Shown here in pieces: positions 1 through 8,752 of a DNA stretch of 64,000 nucleotides. The stretch is from Lachnospiraceae bacterium. GTDB lineage: Bacteria > Bacillota > Clostridia > Lachnospirales > Lachnospiraceae. The notes below the pieces were generated by a model, which made no database searches, was not told where the DNA came from, and worked only from the letters and a program-made list of their open reading frames with translations. Each line of letters opens with the position of its first letter. Position 1 is the stretch's first letter. The stretch is taken from contig SVFF01000001.1 of the NCBI GenBank assembly GCA_015057005.1, positions 496,001-560,000 of the forward strand. The letters run 5' to 3'. A program made the position numbers and the translations under genes.

Positions 1-299
1 TGATCCTGGTGCTGAATCTCCTGGGCCGCCTGATCTACGGCAAGGATGCCCTGGGCATGGGTGATTTGAAGCTTTTGGCTGTCTGCGGTATCGCCTGCGG
101 CCATACCGGGATCCTGATCGCAGCCCTGATGGGGATTTTCGCCGCCGGCATTTTCTTTGCGGTGGCCATGGCCCTGAAACGCATGAAATCCGACCAGTTT
201 TATCCCTTGGGCCCCTTCCTGGTCCTGGGAGTATGTCTGACACTTATGTTTAGACCTGTGATTGATGCTGCTTTTCAGTGGTATCTGTCTTTATTGTAA
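1..299 (+). CDS. prepilin peptidase (A24 family), C-terminal part
   Basis: The reading frame is already open at the left edge (codons from base 3), so only about 98 C-terminal residues are seen. The motif GMGDLKLL matches the second catalytic aspartate motif (GxGDxK) of type IV prepilin peptidases, membrane aspartyl proteases that cleave and often methylate prepilins. Two hydrophobic stretches follow, as expected for the last membrane helices. pilB and pilC lie just downstream on the same strand, which supports a pilus or competence role. The upstream start and first catalytic aspartate lie outside the window. Confidence 0.85.
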   Translation, partial: ILVLNLLGRLIYGKDALGMGDLKLLAVCGIACGHTGILIAALMGIFAAGIFFAVAMALKRMKSDQFYPLGPFLVLGVCLTLMFRPVIDAAFQWYLSLL

Positions 300-348
300 C
301 TCTTGTATATTATGATTTGTGGGCTATGTGGATATACCCGCCATCGAT

Positions 349-525
349 AGTCCAAATTATTTACATACTGCAGGAACCCTAGTTGCCCTTAGTATTGCCA
401 AAATTGCGTTATTTGCAAAAATCCGCTTGTCTGAGCGCAGCGAGTTAAGGATTTTTGCAAATGCCCTTAGCAAATTTGACAATACTTAGTGCAACTTGGT
501 TCCGAAGCCGTAAATAATTTGGACT
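349..525. repeat. long imperfect inverted repeat (about 75-base arms)
   Basis: The left arm (349-424) and the right arm (449-525) are reverse complements with scattered mismatches. The outer ends are AGTCCAAATTATTTAC and its complement, and the inner ends TTTGCAAAAATCC and its complement, around a 24-base loop holding TGAGCGCAGCGAGTT. It fills most of the gap between the prepilin peptidase and pilB genes. A transcript would fold into one long hairpin. No T-tract follows, so it is not a simple terminator. It could be a MITE-like palindromic repeat. Confidence 0.8.
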
Positions 526-581
526 GTTGAGGACGGGTTACCCCCCCCCACAAAACCAAAACCTGAAGGAGGTATTACCCC

Positions 582-2156
582 GTGGCGTCCTTTTTGAAGA
601 AGAACAAGAACGAAGCCGTGGAGCCCGAACTTTCCACTGCCATAGTTCCCATACCCAAGGCCCGTGCCGTTGACCTGGATATGATCAAGGTCACCCAGGA
701 TGTACTGCTGCTGATCCCCGAGCATATTGCCCTCGCCAACCATATGCTGCCCCTGTATCTTACCAACGGCGGCAATGTGCTGGTAGTGGCTATGGCGGAT
801 CCCGACAATGATGACACCATCAACAATATCGGTATCTACACCGGCTATCAGCTGGAAGCGCTGTACGCTCCCGCCGAGAAGATCGAGGAGAAGATCCGTG
901 CGCTCTACACCACTCAGCGTGCTTACTCTGCCGCGAAGGAGCTGGCCGCTGCCACCGAGACTGTAGAGTCCAATGTGGATGAGAACGACGAGTCCATCCC
1001 CATTATCCGTTTCGTTAACAATATGATCGAGCAGGCCGTGCTGCTGAAGGCTTCCGATATTCACATCGAGCCTCACGAGGACCTGCTGCGCATCCGTTTC
1101 CGCATCGACGGCAAGATGATCGTGTACATGGACACTGAGGCTGAGCTGGCTCCTTCCGTTTCCTCCCGTATCAAGTTCATCGCCGGTCTGAACATCGCGG
1201 AGCGCCGTATCCCTCAGGACGGCCGTATCAATTACAATTACGGCAAAGAGCAGACGGTAGACCTGCGTATTTCCATCCTGCCCGGTGCTTTTGGTGAGAC
1301 CATCGTTATCCGTATCACCACCGCCCTGAGCTTCAAACTGGACAAGCATTCCATCGGTTTCAATGAAGAGAACCTGCAGACTTTTGACAAGATCCTGGGG
1401 TACACCCACGGTCTGGTACTTTTGACCGGCCCTACCGGAAGCGGCAAGACCACCACTCTCTATGCCGGTCTGTCCGAGATCAACACTCCGGACATCAACA
1501 TCATCACCGTTGAGGACCCCGTGGAAATGATCATGCCCAACCTGACCCAGGTGGAGGTTAACCCCAAAGCCGGTCTGACTTTTGCTTCTGTTATGCGTTC
1601 CGTACTCCGTCAGGACCCGGACGTAGTAATGGTAGGTGAGATCCGAGATGAGGAGACTGCCCGTATCGCTATGACCCTCTCCATCACCGGTCACCTGGTA
1701 TTCAGTACCCTGCATACTTTCGACTCCCCCAGTGCTGTTATGCGTCTGGTAGATATGGGCGTAGAGCCTTACATGGTTTACTCCGCACTGTCCGCTGTTA
1801 TTTCTCAGCGTCTGGTCCGTAAGCTCTGTCCTCACTGCCGTCAGAAGTTCGCTGCCACTCCGGAGGAGAAGGCGTATCTTGGCTTCCCCGTGGATCAGGA
1901 TCTGAATATTTACCGTGCCGGCAAGTGTGATCACTGTAACGGCACCGGTTACAACGGCCGTACCGCTGTCCACGAGATCCTGCTGATGTCTTCCGCTATC
2001 CGTGACGATCTGGTAGCCGGCGGCTCCACAGAGAGCATCCGCCGCATCGCCAAGTCTGAGGGCATGCACACCCTGCTGGATAACTTAAAGGAGTTGGTGC
2101 TGAACGGTACTACTACCATGGATGAGCTGCACAGAACTTATTCTGAGTTTACTTAA
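582..2156 (+). CDS. pilB: type IV pilus/type II secretion assembly ATPase (GspE/PilB family)
   Basis: A 524-residue cytoplasmic ATPase that would drive pilin polymerisation. The GTG start at 582 is chosen because AGGAGG lies 10 bases upstream. The N-terminal 130 residues fit a GspE N-domain. The ATPase core has Walker A GPTGSGKTT near residue 285 and the Walker B/Asp-box region MVGEIRDEETA near 350, with TGHLVFSTLHT (His box) following. A zinc-binding set CPHC...CDHC near residues 416-452 is typical of GspE/PilB. Length is normal for the family. The gene is followed by pilC in the same direction. Confidence 0.95.
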   Translation: MASFLKKNKNEAVEPELSTAIVPIPKARAVDLDMIKVTQDVLLLIPEHIALANHMLPLYLTNGGNVLVVAMADPDNDDTINNIGIYTGYQLEALYAPAEKIEEKIRALYTTQRAYSAAKELAAATETVESNVDENDESIPIIRFVNNMIEQAVLLKASDIHIEPHEDLLRIRFRIDGKMIVYMDTEAELAPSVSSRIKFIAGLNIAERRIPQDGRINYNYGKEQTVDLRISILPGAFGETIVIRITTALSFKLDKHSIGFNEENLQTFDKILGYTHGLVLLTGPTGSGKTTTLYAGLSEINTPDINIITVEDPVEMIMPNLTQVEVNPKAGLTFASVMRSVLRQDPDVVMVGEIRDEETARIAMTLSITGHLVFSTLHTFDSPSAVMRLVDMGVEPYMVYSALSAVISQRLVRKLCPHCRQKFAATPEEKAYLGFPVDQDLNIYRAGKCDHCNGTGYNGRTAVHEILLMSSAIRDDLVAGGSTESIRRIAKSEGMHTLLDNLKELVLNGTTTMDELHRTYSEFT

Positions 2157-2173
2157 ATTTAATTGGCTGTGCC

Positions 2174-2188
2174 GGCCCCGAAGGGGCC
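2174..2188 (+). other. GC-rich hairpin between pilB and pilC
   Basis: GGCCCC-GAA-GGGGCC forms a tight hairpin in the 56-base gap, followed closely by the ribosome binding site of pilC. There is no T-run, so it more likely tunes message stability or translation than ends transcription. Inference only. Confidence 0.4.
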
Positions 2189-2212
2189 GATCCGGCCGGA
2201 ATGGAGATTATC

Positions 2213-3442
2213 ATGAAATTTCAGTACACTGCCGTTGACGTAGACGGCAAGAAGATTAAAGGTATCGTAGAGGCTGATTCCGAAGAAAATGCCATTTATC
2301 ACATCCGTAAGCAGGACTGCTCTCCTATCTCCGTAAAGCCTTACAAAGAAAAGGCCAACAGTTTCTGGGAGATCGAGATCATGGAGCCCGAAGTGCATCA
2401 GTTAAAGATGAAGAAGAAGGACCTGATGCAGTTCGCCGACAAGATGGCGATCATGCTCCGCGCAGGCGTAAAGCTTTCCATGGCTATGGAAGTGCTGATC
2501 AACAGTGAAAAGAACCGCCGTTACAAGAAGATTTACCGCGCTATCCTGAATGACCTGTATGCAGGTGCATCCCTGGCAGACACCATGCGCACCTTCAAGG
2601 CATTCCCTACTTACGTGGTTAACATGGTTGCTTCCGGCGAGAAGAACGGTCAGCTTGACTGGGCTTTCACCCGTATCGCTGAGTCCTACGAGAAGGAGAT
2701 TGCTTTAAGCGGCAAGATTTCCTCTGCATTTACATACCCCATCTTCCTGATCGTGCTGATGATCGCTTTGTTCGTAGTAATGTCCGTGCTGGTACTGCCC
2801 CGTTTCGCCGGCATGTATGACACCTTTGACGCAGAGCTTCCCGGCATCACTCAGGCCATGCTGAACCTGTCCGGCTTTATGATCAAATATGGTCTGATCC
2901 TGGCAGTGGTTATCGCCATCATCATAGGCATTTTCATCCTGCTGTTAAAGACCAACAAGGCTTTCTCCAGCAAGATGGCTCAGCTGATGCTGAAGATTCC
3001 TGTATACGGCCGTCTGGTCATGGTAAGCAATACTTCCAGTTTCAGCCGTATCTGTTCTGCTCTGCTGCAGACCGGTGTTGAGGTAGTTGAGTCCGTCCGC
3101 GTAGGTACCACCGTTATCAAGAATGCTTACATCCGCCAGCGTACCGATAAATCCCTGGACGATGTAACCCTGGGCGCATCTCTCCACTCCGCTCTGAACT
3201 CTCTGGGCATCTACGAGCCACTTTTCATCTCCATGGTGCAGATCGGTGAAGAGGCCAGTATGCTCCCCGACACCTTCCAGAAGATGGCAGACATGTACGA
3301 GGAAGAAAGTAACGAAGCCACCCGCAAATTCACCGCGGTGCTTGAGCCCGCTCTCACCCTCTGCATCGGTCTTATGATCGCACTCATGGTAGTGTCCATC
3401 ATCCTGCCTATGTTCAATATGTACAGCGCTATTCTGGGCTAG
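2213..3442 (+). CDS. pilC: type IV pilus inner-membrane platform protein (GspF/PilC family)
   Basis: About 409 residues. The ATG at 2213 is preferred over the in-frame ATG at 2201 because TGGAG lies 6 bases before it. The first residues (MKFQYTAVDVDGKKIKG) are the usual GspF opening. Two T2SSF domains follow, each with the pattern of a helical bundle plus hydrophobic helices (near residues 170-200, 225-255 and 375-400). The protein would be the membrane platform engaged by PilB. No pilin gene follows; repeats and a terminator come next, so pilins must be encoded elsewhere. Confidence 0.95.
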   Translation: MKFQYTAVDVDGKKIKGIVEADSEENAIYHIRKQDCSPISVKPYKEKANSFWEIEIMEPEVHQLKMKKKDLMQFADKMAIMLRAGVKLSMAMEVLINSEKNRRYKKIYRAILNDLYAGASLADTMRTFKAFPTYVVNMVASGEKNGQLDWAFTRIAESYEKEIALSGKISSAFTYPIFLIVLMIALFVVMSVLVLPRFAGMYDTFDAELPGITQAMLNLSGFMIKYGLILAVVIAIIIGIFILLLKTNKAFSSKMAQLMLKIPVYGRLVMVSNTSSFSRICSALLQTGVEVVESVRVGTTVIKNAYIRQRTDKSLDDVTLGASLHSALNSLGIYEPLFISMVQIGEEASMLPDTFQKMADMYEEESNEATRKFTAVLEPALTLCIGLMIALMVVSIILPMFNMYSAILG

Positions 3443-3443
3443 A

Positions 3444-3590
3444 ACGGCGCCGTAGGCGCCTGTGCGCCGGGGGCTGTGGTTGGCTGCTTTTCGAGGCGCC
3501 GTAGACGCATGCTCGCCGGGGACTGTGGTTGGCGGCTTTTCGAGGCGCCGTAGACGCATGCTCGCCGGGGACTGTGGTTGGCTGCCTAGG
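3444..3590. repeat. three tandem copies of a 49-bp GC-rich unit
   Basis: Units start at 3444, 3493 and 3542. Copies two and three are almost identical and begin GAGGCGCCGTAGACGCATGC; copy one is more diverged. The array starts two bases after the pilC stop codon. Frames open through it on the minus strand are best explained by the repeat, not by coding. Confidence 0.85.
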
Positions 3591-3650
3591 GGCTGATTGG
3601 TCGCATTTCGCAGCGCTGGATTGGCGCACTATGTAGTATATTCAAAGTCA

Positions 3651-3686
3651 AAAAAGCTGGAAATCCGATAGATTTCCAGCTTTTTT
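3651..3686 (+). terminator. intrinsic terminator of the pilB-pilC unit
   Basis: A perfect 15-base stem (AAAAAGCTGGAAATC and its complement) around the loop CGATA, ending in a run of T. The A/T-flanked stem could work in both directions. Confidence 0.85.
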
Positions 3687-3807
3687 AAGTTCTGGCGGTC
3701 AGTCAAGGCCTTTGAAGCCCCCTGCCCCCTCTAATTCCTCGAAACCACTCACTTTTTCGTCCATTCTTCCATGTTGCATTCGATAGTTTCTGGCTTTTAA
3801 GCCACTT

Positions 3808-4194
3808 CTATCGGTCAGCCGGGGGAGCCAAAAGCTTCCGCGGCTGATTCCAACCGATAGGTTCTTCCTTCTGCGCCTCTTCTATCGGTCAGCCACGGTT
3901 CCCCTAAAGCTTCCGCAGATGATTCCATCCGATAGGTTCTACCTTTGACGCCGCTTCTATCGGTCAGCCACAGTTTCCTCAAAGCTTCCGTAGATGATTT
4001 CGACCGATAGTTTCTACCTTCTGCGCCTCTTCTATCGGTCAGCCACGGTTCCCCTAAAGCTTCCGTAGATGATTTCGACCGATAGGTTCTTCCTTCTGCG
4101 CCGCTTCTATCGGTCAACCACGGTTCCCCTAAAGCTTCCACAGATGATTCCATCCGATAGGTTCTACCTTTGACGCCGCTTCTATCGGTCAGCC
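3808..4194. repeat. tandem array, 75-bp period, carrying CTATCGGTC/GACCGATAG
   Basis: CTATCGGTC recurs at 3808, 3882, 3957, 4032, 4107 and 4182, a spacing of 74-75 bases. Each unit also holds the complementary CCGATAG about 55 bases later, so every unit can form a stem between its ends. The middle (CCTAAAGCTTCCG...GATGATT) is conserved, unlike CRISPR spacers. Because 75 is a multiple of three, a 25-residue periodic frame stays open on the minus strand, but no ribosome binding site or recognisable protein supports it. Confidence 0.85.
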
Positions 4195-4203
4195 GGGGAT
4201 TAC

Positions 4204-4256
4204 GAAGGATAGGGGGCATGGTTGTCCGTTTCGGACAACCATGCCCCCTATCCTTC
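4204..4256 (-). terminator. perfect 25-bp hairpin downstream of the DUF937 gene
   Basis: The stem 4204-4228 pairs perfectly with 4232-4256 around a three-base TTT loop. It lies 11 bases past the minus-strand gene that ends at 4267. A T-run is absent, so termination or 3'-end protection is inferred from the position. Confidence 0.6.
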
Positions 4257-4266
4257 TTCCTATGCT

Positions 4267-5064
4267 CTACTTCAATAATTTCATCAAAATTCCTGCTGCA
4301 TCGCCAAGTTTACTTGCCGCACTTGCTTCTTTCTTTTTTGCAGATGTTTTCTTGCTGTCCTCAGTTTTCTTCTTTGCTGTGCTTGCAGTTTTTTTCTTAG
4401 CGGCGCTGGTACTGCTTGCAGGTTTCTTCTTTGCTGTACTTGTCTTACCGCTTGCAGGTTTCTTCTTGGCTGTACTTGTCTTACCGCTACTGGATTGCTT
4501 TTTCTTTTTCGGCTTCGCCGCAGTTTCTTCCTTCTCTTCTTCCTTGTCACTATCTGCGCCCAGCATGCCCATCAGCAGATCGCCCACGTCCACATTGCTC
4601 AGCATAGAGGACACCAGCGTGCCCACCAGCTGACCGGTTGCGTTCTCCTCTTCGTCCTTCTGGGACTGTTGTCCCAGCAGACTCATCAGCAGAGGCGCTG
4701 CCGCCGCCAAAATGTTTGCGGTGTTATTGGAAGATGCGCCGCTGGACTGCGCCAGAGTCTGTGTAGTGCTCTCGGTCTTACCGCCCAGCAAATGGCCTAT
4801 GATCTTGGCACCGTCCGCCAGATCCACTTTTCCCAGGAAGCTGCTCAAATCTTTGGTATCATTCTTTGAATGCTGCTGCAGCGCGGCCGCAAAGCCCTCC
4901 GCAGTACTCTCGTCATCCGCCTGGTCCTTGGCGCCTGCCAGGAGCAGGGGCAGCGCAGAAGTCAGCACGCTCTTTACCTCTTTCTTGGAAGAGCCGGTCT
5001 TCTCGCTAATATTGTTCAAACTGTCCGCACTCATCAATGTGCTCATAATAGATGTAAGGTCCAT
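4267..5064 (-). CDS. DUF937 protein with lysine-rich histone-like tail
   Basis: About 265 residues. The ATG at 5064 is chosen over that at 5070 because AGGAG sits 7 bases before it. Residues 1-150 look like DUF937: helical, Ala/Leu-rich, with repeated motifs such as LPLLLAGAK and APLLMSLLGQQ. Residues from about 180 to 250 are low complexity, rich in Lys, Ala, Ser and Thr, with repeated GKTSTAKKKPAS units resembling histone H1 tails. A short helical end (AAGILMKLLK) closes it. The function of DUF937 is not known to me. The tail suggests nucleic-acid or polyanion binding, which is inference. Confidence 0.75.
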   Translation of the reverse strand: MDLTSIMSTLMSADSLNNISEKTGSSKKEVKSVLTSALPLLLAGAKDQADDESTAEGFAAALQQHSKNDTKDLSSFLGKVDLADGAKIIGHLLGGKTESTTQTLAQSSGASSNNTANILAAAAPLLMSLLGQQSQKDEEENATGQLVGTLVSSMLSNVDVGDLLMGMLGADSDKEEEKEETAAKPKKKKQSSSGKTSTAKKKPASGKTSTAKKKPASSTSAAKKKTASTAKKKTEDSKKTSAKKKEASAASKLGDAAGILMKLLK

Positions 5065-5177
5065 AATCATTCTCCTCGGTTGTACAATTATTGCTTTTAT
5101 TATGGCGCTTTATTCCGATAAAGTCAATCCATTTTTATTCGCAATCAGGCTGCTCTTTACATGGAAATCATTACAGT

Positions 5178-5987
5178 TTATTTCAGATATTGCTGCACCA
5201 GGTGCATGATCTGTTTTTGATTAAGCGGTTGTTTCTGCGTTTCATATGTCAGGATCAAATTCTCTCCCTGAAATATGCCATTCTGCTCGTAATTATATAT
5301 TTTCGCAATGGCATTCTCAGCATACTCCGCATTGTCCATCATTCCCAGGTGCTCCCAGTAAATCTCCTTCCTCTTCCGCACATTTAACACCGTAAAATCC
5401 GGATAGACCTCCCCCCACGCATCCAGATAAACCGGGCACTCATACTTGTACGGGATCCCTTCCCTGTTCAACAGATCCGCAATGATTACTTCTGATTTTG
5501 ACCGCACCCGTTCGCCTCGGGCCGTATAATATTCCGGATGACTTCCGTAGATTTCTTTTCCCAGATATGGTTTCTCCTGCCACTCTTTCACATATTGCCC
5601 GTCTGTTTCCCGGATCGGCAGGATCAAATCCTGCCGATCCGGATGCAGACTTTCATATACTTGTTCAACCGATACCTGCGAAGGATTGCACAGAAACTGC
5701 GCAATCCTTCGCAGTTCTTCCTCTCCGGCTTTCAGCACTCGCTGATCATAATCTTTCTGGGCCAATGCCATCGCAATCTGCACATCTTTTTTCTTTATAT
5801 ACTCCCCATTGAAATCTTTAGTGTCAATTCTCCAATAATATTCCGGCTTCCCGCCACGACTGCATAAACGCAGCGTCCCCTCCGGCGCTTTCGATAGTGC
5901 TTTTTCCTTTTGCTTTTTTAGTTGCAGCAGATATTTTCTCCTGGCTTCCAGGATTTCCCTAATTTCTTCCCTGTTTAATTGTTCCAT
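5178..5987 (-). CDS. PD-(D/E)XK nuclease-like protein of unknown role
   Basis: 269 residues, intracellular by composition. The N-terminus is a charged coiled-coil-like helix (residues 1-35, Lys/Glu-rich). The C-terminal half has a pattern fitting the PD-(D/E)XK fold: RSKSEVIIADLL near residue 162, then YPDFTVL near 195 and IYWEHLG about 10 residues later. In this fold the E, D and E/K positions bind metal, though here the E-x-K step reads WEH. The gene holds two internal inverted repeats in its DNA (around 5614-5642 and 5682-5717). It stands alone between the two repeat arrays. No partner gene is visible. Confidence 0.6.
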   Translation of the reverse strand: MEQLNREEIREILEARRKYLLQLKKQKEKALSKAPEGTLRLCSRGGKPEYYWRIDTKDFNGEYIKKKDVQIAMALAQKDYDQRVLKAGEEELRRIAQFLCNPSQVSVEQVYESLHPDRQDLILPIRETDGQYVKEWQEKPYLGKEIYGSHPEYYTARGERVRSKSEVIIADLLNREGIPYKYECPVYLDAWGEVYPDFTVLNVRKRKEIYWEHLGMMDNAEYAENAIAKIYNYEQNGIFQGENLILTYETQKQPLNQKQIMHLVQQYLK

Positions 5988-6052
5988 AATATTTTCTCCT
6001 TTTGTTTTTATACATTTTTGAAATGTTTATAGATGATTTTTCCTGAGATTTT

Positions 6053-6740
6053 CCGATAGATTTGACTTCTGCGGCTTTCCTGGCGGACGCTGCCTCACTT
6101 ATTCAGGCTTTTCTGAGATGTTTTCTGAGTTTACTTCCGCTAGATTTGACCTCTGCGGCTTTCCTAGCGGACGCCGCTGCACTTATTCAAGATTTTCTGA
6201 GATGTTTTCTGAGTTTTCTTCCGATAGATTTGACCTCTGCGGCTTTCCTAGCGGACGCCGCCGCAATTTTTCATGATTTTCTGATATGTTTTCTGAGTTT
6301 TCTTCCGATAGATTTGACTTCTGCGACTTTCCTAGCGGACGCCGCCGCAATTTTTCATGATTTTCCGAGATGTTTTCTGAGTTTTCTTCCGATAGATTTG
6401 ACTTCTGCGGCTTTCCTAGCGGACGCCGCCGCAATTTTTCATGATTTTCTGAGATGTTTTCTGAGTTTTCTTCCGATAGATTTGACTTCTGCAGCTCTCC
6501 TAGCGGACGCCGCCGCAATTTTCATGATTTCTGAGAGATTTGCTGAGATGTTTCCTGGGATTTCTTCCGATAGATTTGACTTCTGCGGCTTTCCTAGCGG
6601 ACGCCGCCGCGTTTTTCATGATTTCTGAGAGATTTGCTGAGATGTTTCCTGGGATTTCTTCCGATAGATTTGACTTCTGCGGCTTTCCTAGCGGACGCCG
6701 CCGCGTTTTTTCATGATTTATAAAATATTTGTGTGGATTT
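6053..6740. repeat. tandem array, 84-bp then 94-bp period, starting CCGATAGATTTGAC
   Basis: Unit starts fall at 6053, 6137, 6221, 6305, 6389 and 6473 (84-base steps) and then 6567 and 6661 (94-base steps). Each unit runs CCGATAGATTTGAC, then TTTCCTAGCGGACGCCGCCGC, then a T-rich part. Because 84 is a multiple of three, both strands show open 28-residue periodic frames. No start site or family supports translation, so it is treated as non-coding. It shares CCGATAG with the array at 3808-4194. Confidence 0.85.
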
Positions 6741-6784
6741 CGACCGATAGAATGTCCCTTCGGGACGTATTCTATCGGTCGAAA
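6738..6784 (-). terminator. hairpin built on the CCGATAG motif, downstream of the membrane-protein gene
   Basis: TTTCGACCGATAGAAT pairs with ATTCTATCGGTCGAAA and the tip is GTCCC-TTCG-GGAC. It lies 26 bases beyond the minus-strand gene ending at 6810 and closes the repeat array. No clear T-run follows, so termination is inferred from the position and stem strength. Confidence 0.6.
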
Positions 6785-6809
6785 CCAAAACTTTGTTGAA
6801 TTACCGCAA

Positions 6810-8510
6810 TTATTCTTTAAAATAGTACCTCCAGAAATTACCGTCTATCACGGTCTTTGCTTGGTACTCTTCCTCCAGCCAATTCATTAACCATTCATTT
6901 CTCAAAAGTTCCCAAGACAAGTTTCCAAATCCTGATGACAGAATGACCACGTCCGGATATTTATCAGGGTTAAGCTCCCAATAATAAAGCAGTTCCTGGT
7001 TGTAGGTTGGTGTAGACATCACTGAGGGCGCTCCTACTTCTACATCCTCGTACAGGTAACCCAAGGTATCCACCGGCTCGCCCAGTATCCAGATTGTATC
7101 TCCGGGCTTGATGTATTGCTCCCACTCAGCCATGCTGTCACGCTGCATGGCTGCACCCGCTTCGTCGGTGATAATCCCCCTTGCCGGGCCACTACGGATG
7201 AGGCCCAAATCTGAAGTGATAGAGCATATCTGCGCACGCCCTGAAATTGGCACATGTATATACATACTGCGAAAGATAATAATCAGCAGGAAAGCATGGA
7301 CACCAATAAGGAACCATTTTCTCACGAACCCATTCTCCTCACAATCCTTCCACCACCGATATAAAGGAATCGTCGAGGCACAGATGGTCACGATCATATA
7401 AGGCACAGCCTGCAGGATCCCATGATCCGATAGCAGGAAGGTAGACAAGAGATTGATCACGCCCGTCCACAGTGCACTGTCATATACCATCTTCTCACGA
7501 GGAGATAAAAGCTTACGCTTCCAAATGCCCAATCCCATGAGCACCAAAAAAGGATAGGATGTACCGCCATGGTTTTCCGCCTTCAAAATATCTGCCAGCA
7601 ACAAGGCCAACAAGATATACCAAGCCGCAAATATCCCTTCTGTGATTTTATTCGCTCTTGTTTGCTTCTTCACAGCCAGGCCGTATATCCACTGCACTGC
7701 GAACCCGGCAATTCCCACCGCTGCCAAAATGCCTGCAATTTTTGCGATACCCACTGCATTGATCCACAGTTTTTCGCTAAAATTCACTGTATGTGAAGGT
7801 TCAATAGCCAGCGCTCTGGGCAGGCAATCCAGAATAGCCGACCATCCCGTTTTCCACAGCAGATGCCCTACAAAAGCACCACCTATACCGGCACAGACAC
7901 CTGTATACAGTAAGATATCCCTCCATTTACGCTCCGAATGGCAAAGCAGCAAGATGAACACCGCAAAGTAGGCAATCAAAAATGATGGATATGAGAACAC
8001 TCCAAGACATAAGCAGACAGCTGAACATACCAGCAACCATGCCTTACGATTCATCAGATAGTGGACTAACGTCAGAAACATCAGCGTAGAAAACCAGTTC
8101 TGCATATTGCTGAATTCCGGTACCAGAAGATCCTTGGGAGAAATGATCAGATACATTATGCCTGCAATCAGTCCCGGTATATATCCTGTTACCTTGCTGA
8201 TGATCTTACAAAAATAAACACTGATCAAGAATCGGATCAACAAACCGATCACATGAATGAACAATACAATGCCGGTAGTGGAACCTGTGACGGCCATAAA
8301 AACCTTCATGATGATTGCACAAAGAAAAGCACTGGTCTGGTGAGGTTCCCACATTTCAGTGATAAGGGCATCCCCTTTCAGCAAGCGATATGCCATGGCC
8401 AACTGATATTCTGCATCGTAACTGAGGTTGGTCACCACCAGCGAAGCGCAAGCTGCCAGCAACAGCAAGCCATAAAATAAATATGTCTTATTGGCAATAA
8501 TCTTTTTCAT
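6810..8510 (-). CDS. multi-pass membrane protein, GT-C glycosyltransferase-like
   Basis: 566 residues with about ten or eleven hydrophobic helices from residue 8 to about 415, then a soluble C-terminal region of about 140 residues. An acidic motif just after the first helix (SYDAEYQLA, near 30) and EPHQTSA near 55 resemble the first periplasmic loop of GT-C (PMT/ArnT-like) enzymes, which transfer sugars from polyprenyl carriers. The C-terminal part carries GDTIWILGEP and VVILSSGFG. Assignment to a precise family is not possible by eye. It appears monocistronic, and no glycan cluster is adjacent. Confidence 0.55.
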   Translation of the reverse strand: MKKIIANKTYLFYGLLLLAACASLVVTNLSYDAEYQLAMAYRLLKGDALITEMWEPHQTSAFLCAIIMKVFMAVTGSTTGIVLFIHVIGLLIRFLISVYFCKIISKVTGYIPGLIAGIMYLIISPKDLLVPEFSNMQNWFSTLMFLTLVHYLMNRKAWLLVCSAVCLCLGVFSYPSFLIAYFAVFILLLCHSERKWRDILLYTGVCAGIGGAFVGHLLWKTGWSAILDCLPRALAIEPSHTVNFSEKLWINAVGIAKIAGILAAVGIAGFAVQWIYGLAVKKQTRANKITEGIFAAWYILLALLLADILKAENHGGTSYPFLVLMGLGIWKRKLLSPREKMVYDSALWTGVINLLSTFLLSDHGILQAVPYMIVTICASTIPLYRWWKDCEENGFVRKWFLIGVHAFLLIIIFRSMYIHVPISGRAQICSITSDLGLIRSGPARGIITDEAGAAMQRDSMAEWEQYIKPGDTIWILGEPVDTLGYLYEDVEVGAPSVMSTPTYNQELLYYWELNPDKYPDVVILSSGFGNLSWELLRNEWLMNWLEEEYQAKTVIDGNFWRYYFKE

Positions 8511-8752
8511 AAATGTTTTCCCTTACCGATTCCCTTCATCCAGTCTCTTGTCAGTGCTGCGGTTCACGAATATCAAAATATAACTATTCACATTTTAACA
8601 CAATTTTAACCCTAATAAAAGCCCCTGCATGCCCGGCAGCCGCACCGAAATATTGACGCGGCACAGCACAAAGAGTTAAAATAATTATATAGAGTACGTA
8701 TATATACAGCTGAATCGGCTTCAGATACATTGATTCCGAAAGGAGAACCGCC

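Noticed and set aside
486..2069. Long open frame (527 codons) on the minus strand opposite pilB
   Set aside because: It is the mirror frame of a strongly coding gene with regular codon bias. Composition is odd (Gly, His, Val and Gln rich) and no ribosome site or family supports it.
3815..4219. Minus-strand frame with 25-residue repeats
   Set aside because: It follows from the 75-bp tandem repeat, a multiple of three. No start site; other frames are open too.
6062..6628. Plus-strand frame with 28-residue repeats (TSAAFLADAA...)
   Set aside because: Follows from the 84-bp repeat. It is out of frame after the unit length changes to 94, which argues against selection for coding.
3808..6740. CRISPR array
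   Set aside because: The unit interiors are conserved between copies, so there are no unique spacers, and no cas genes are present.
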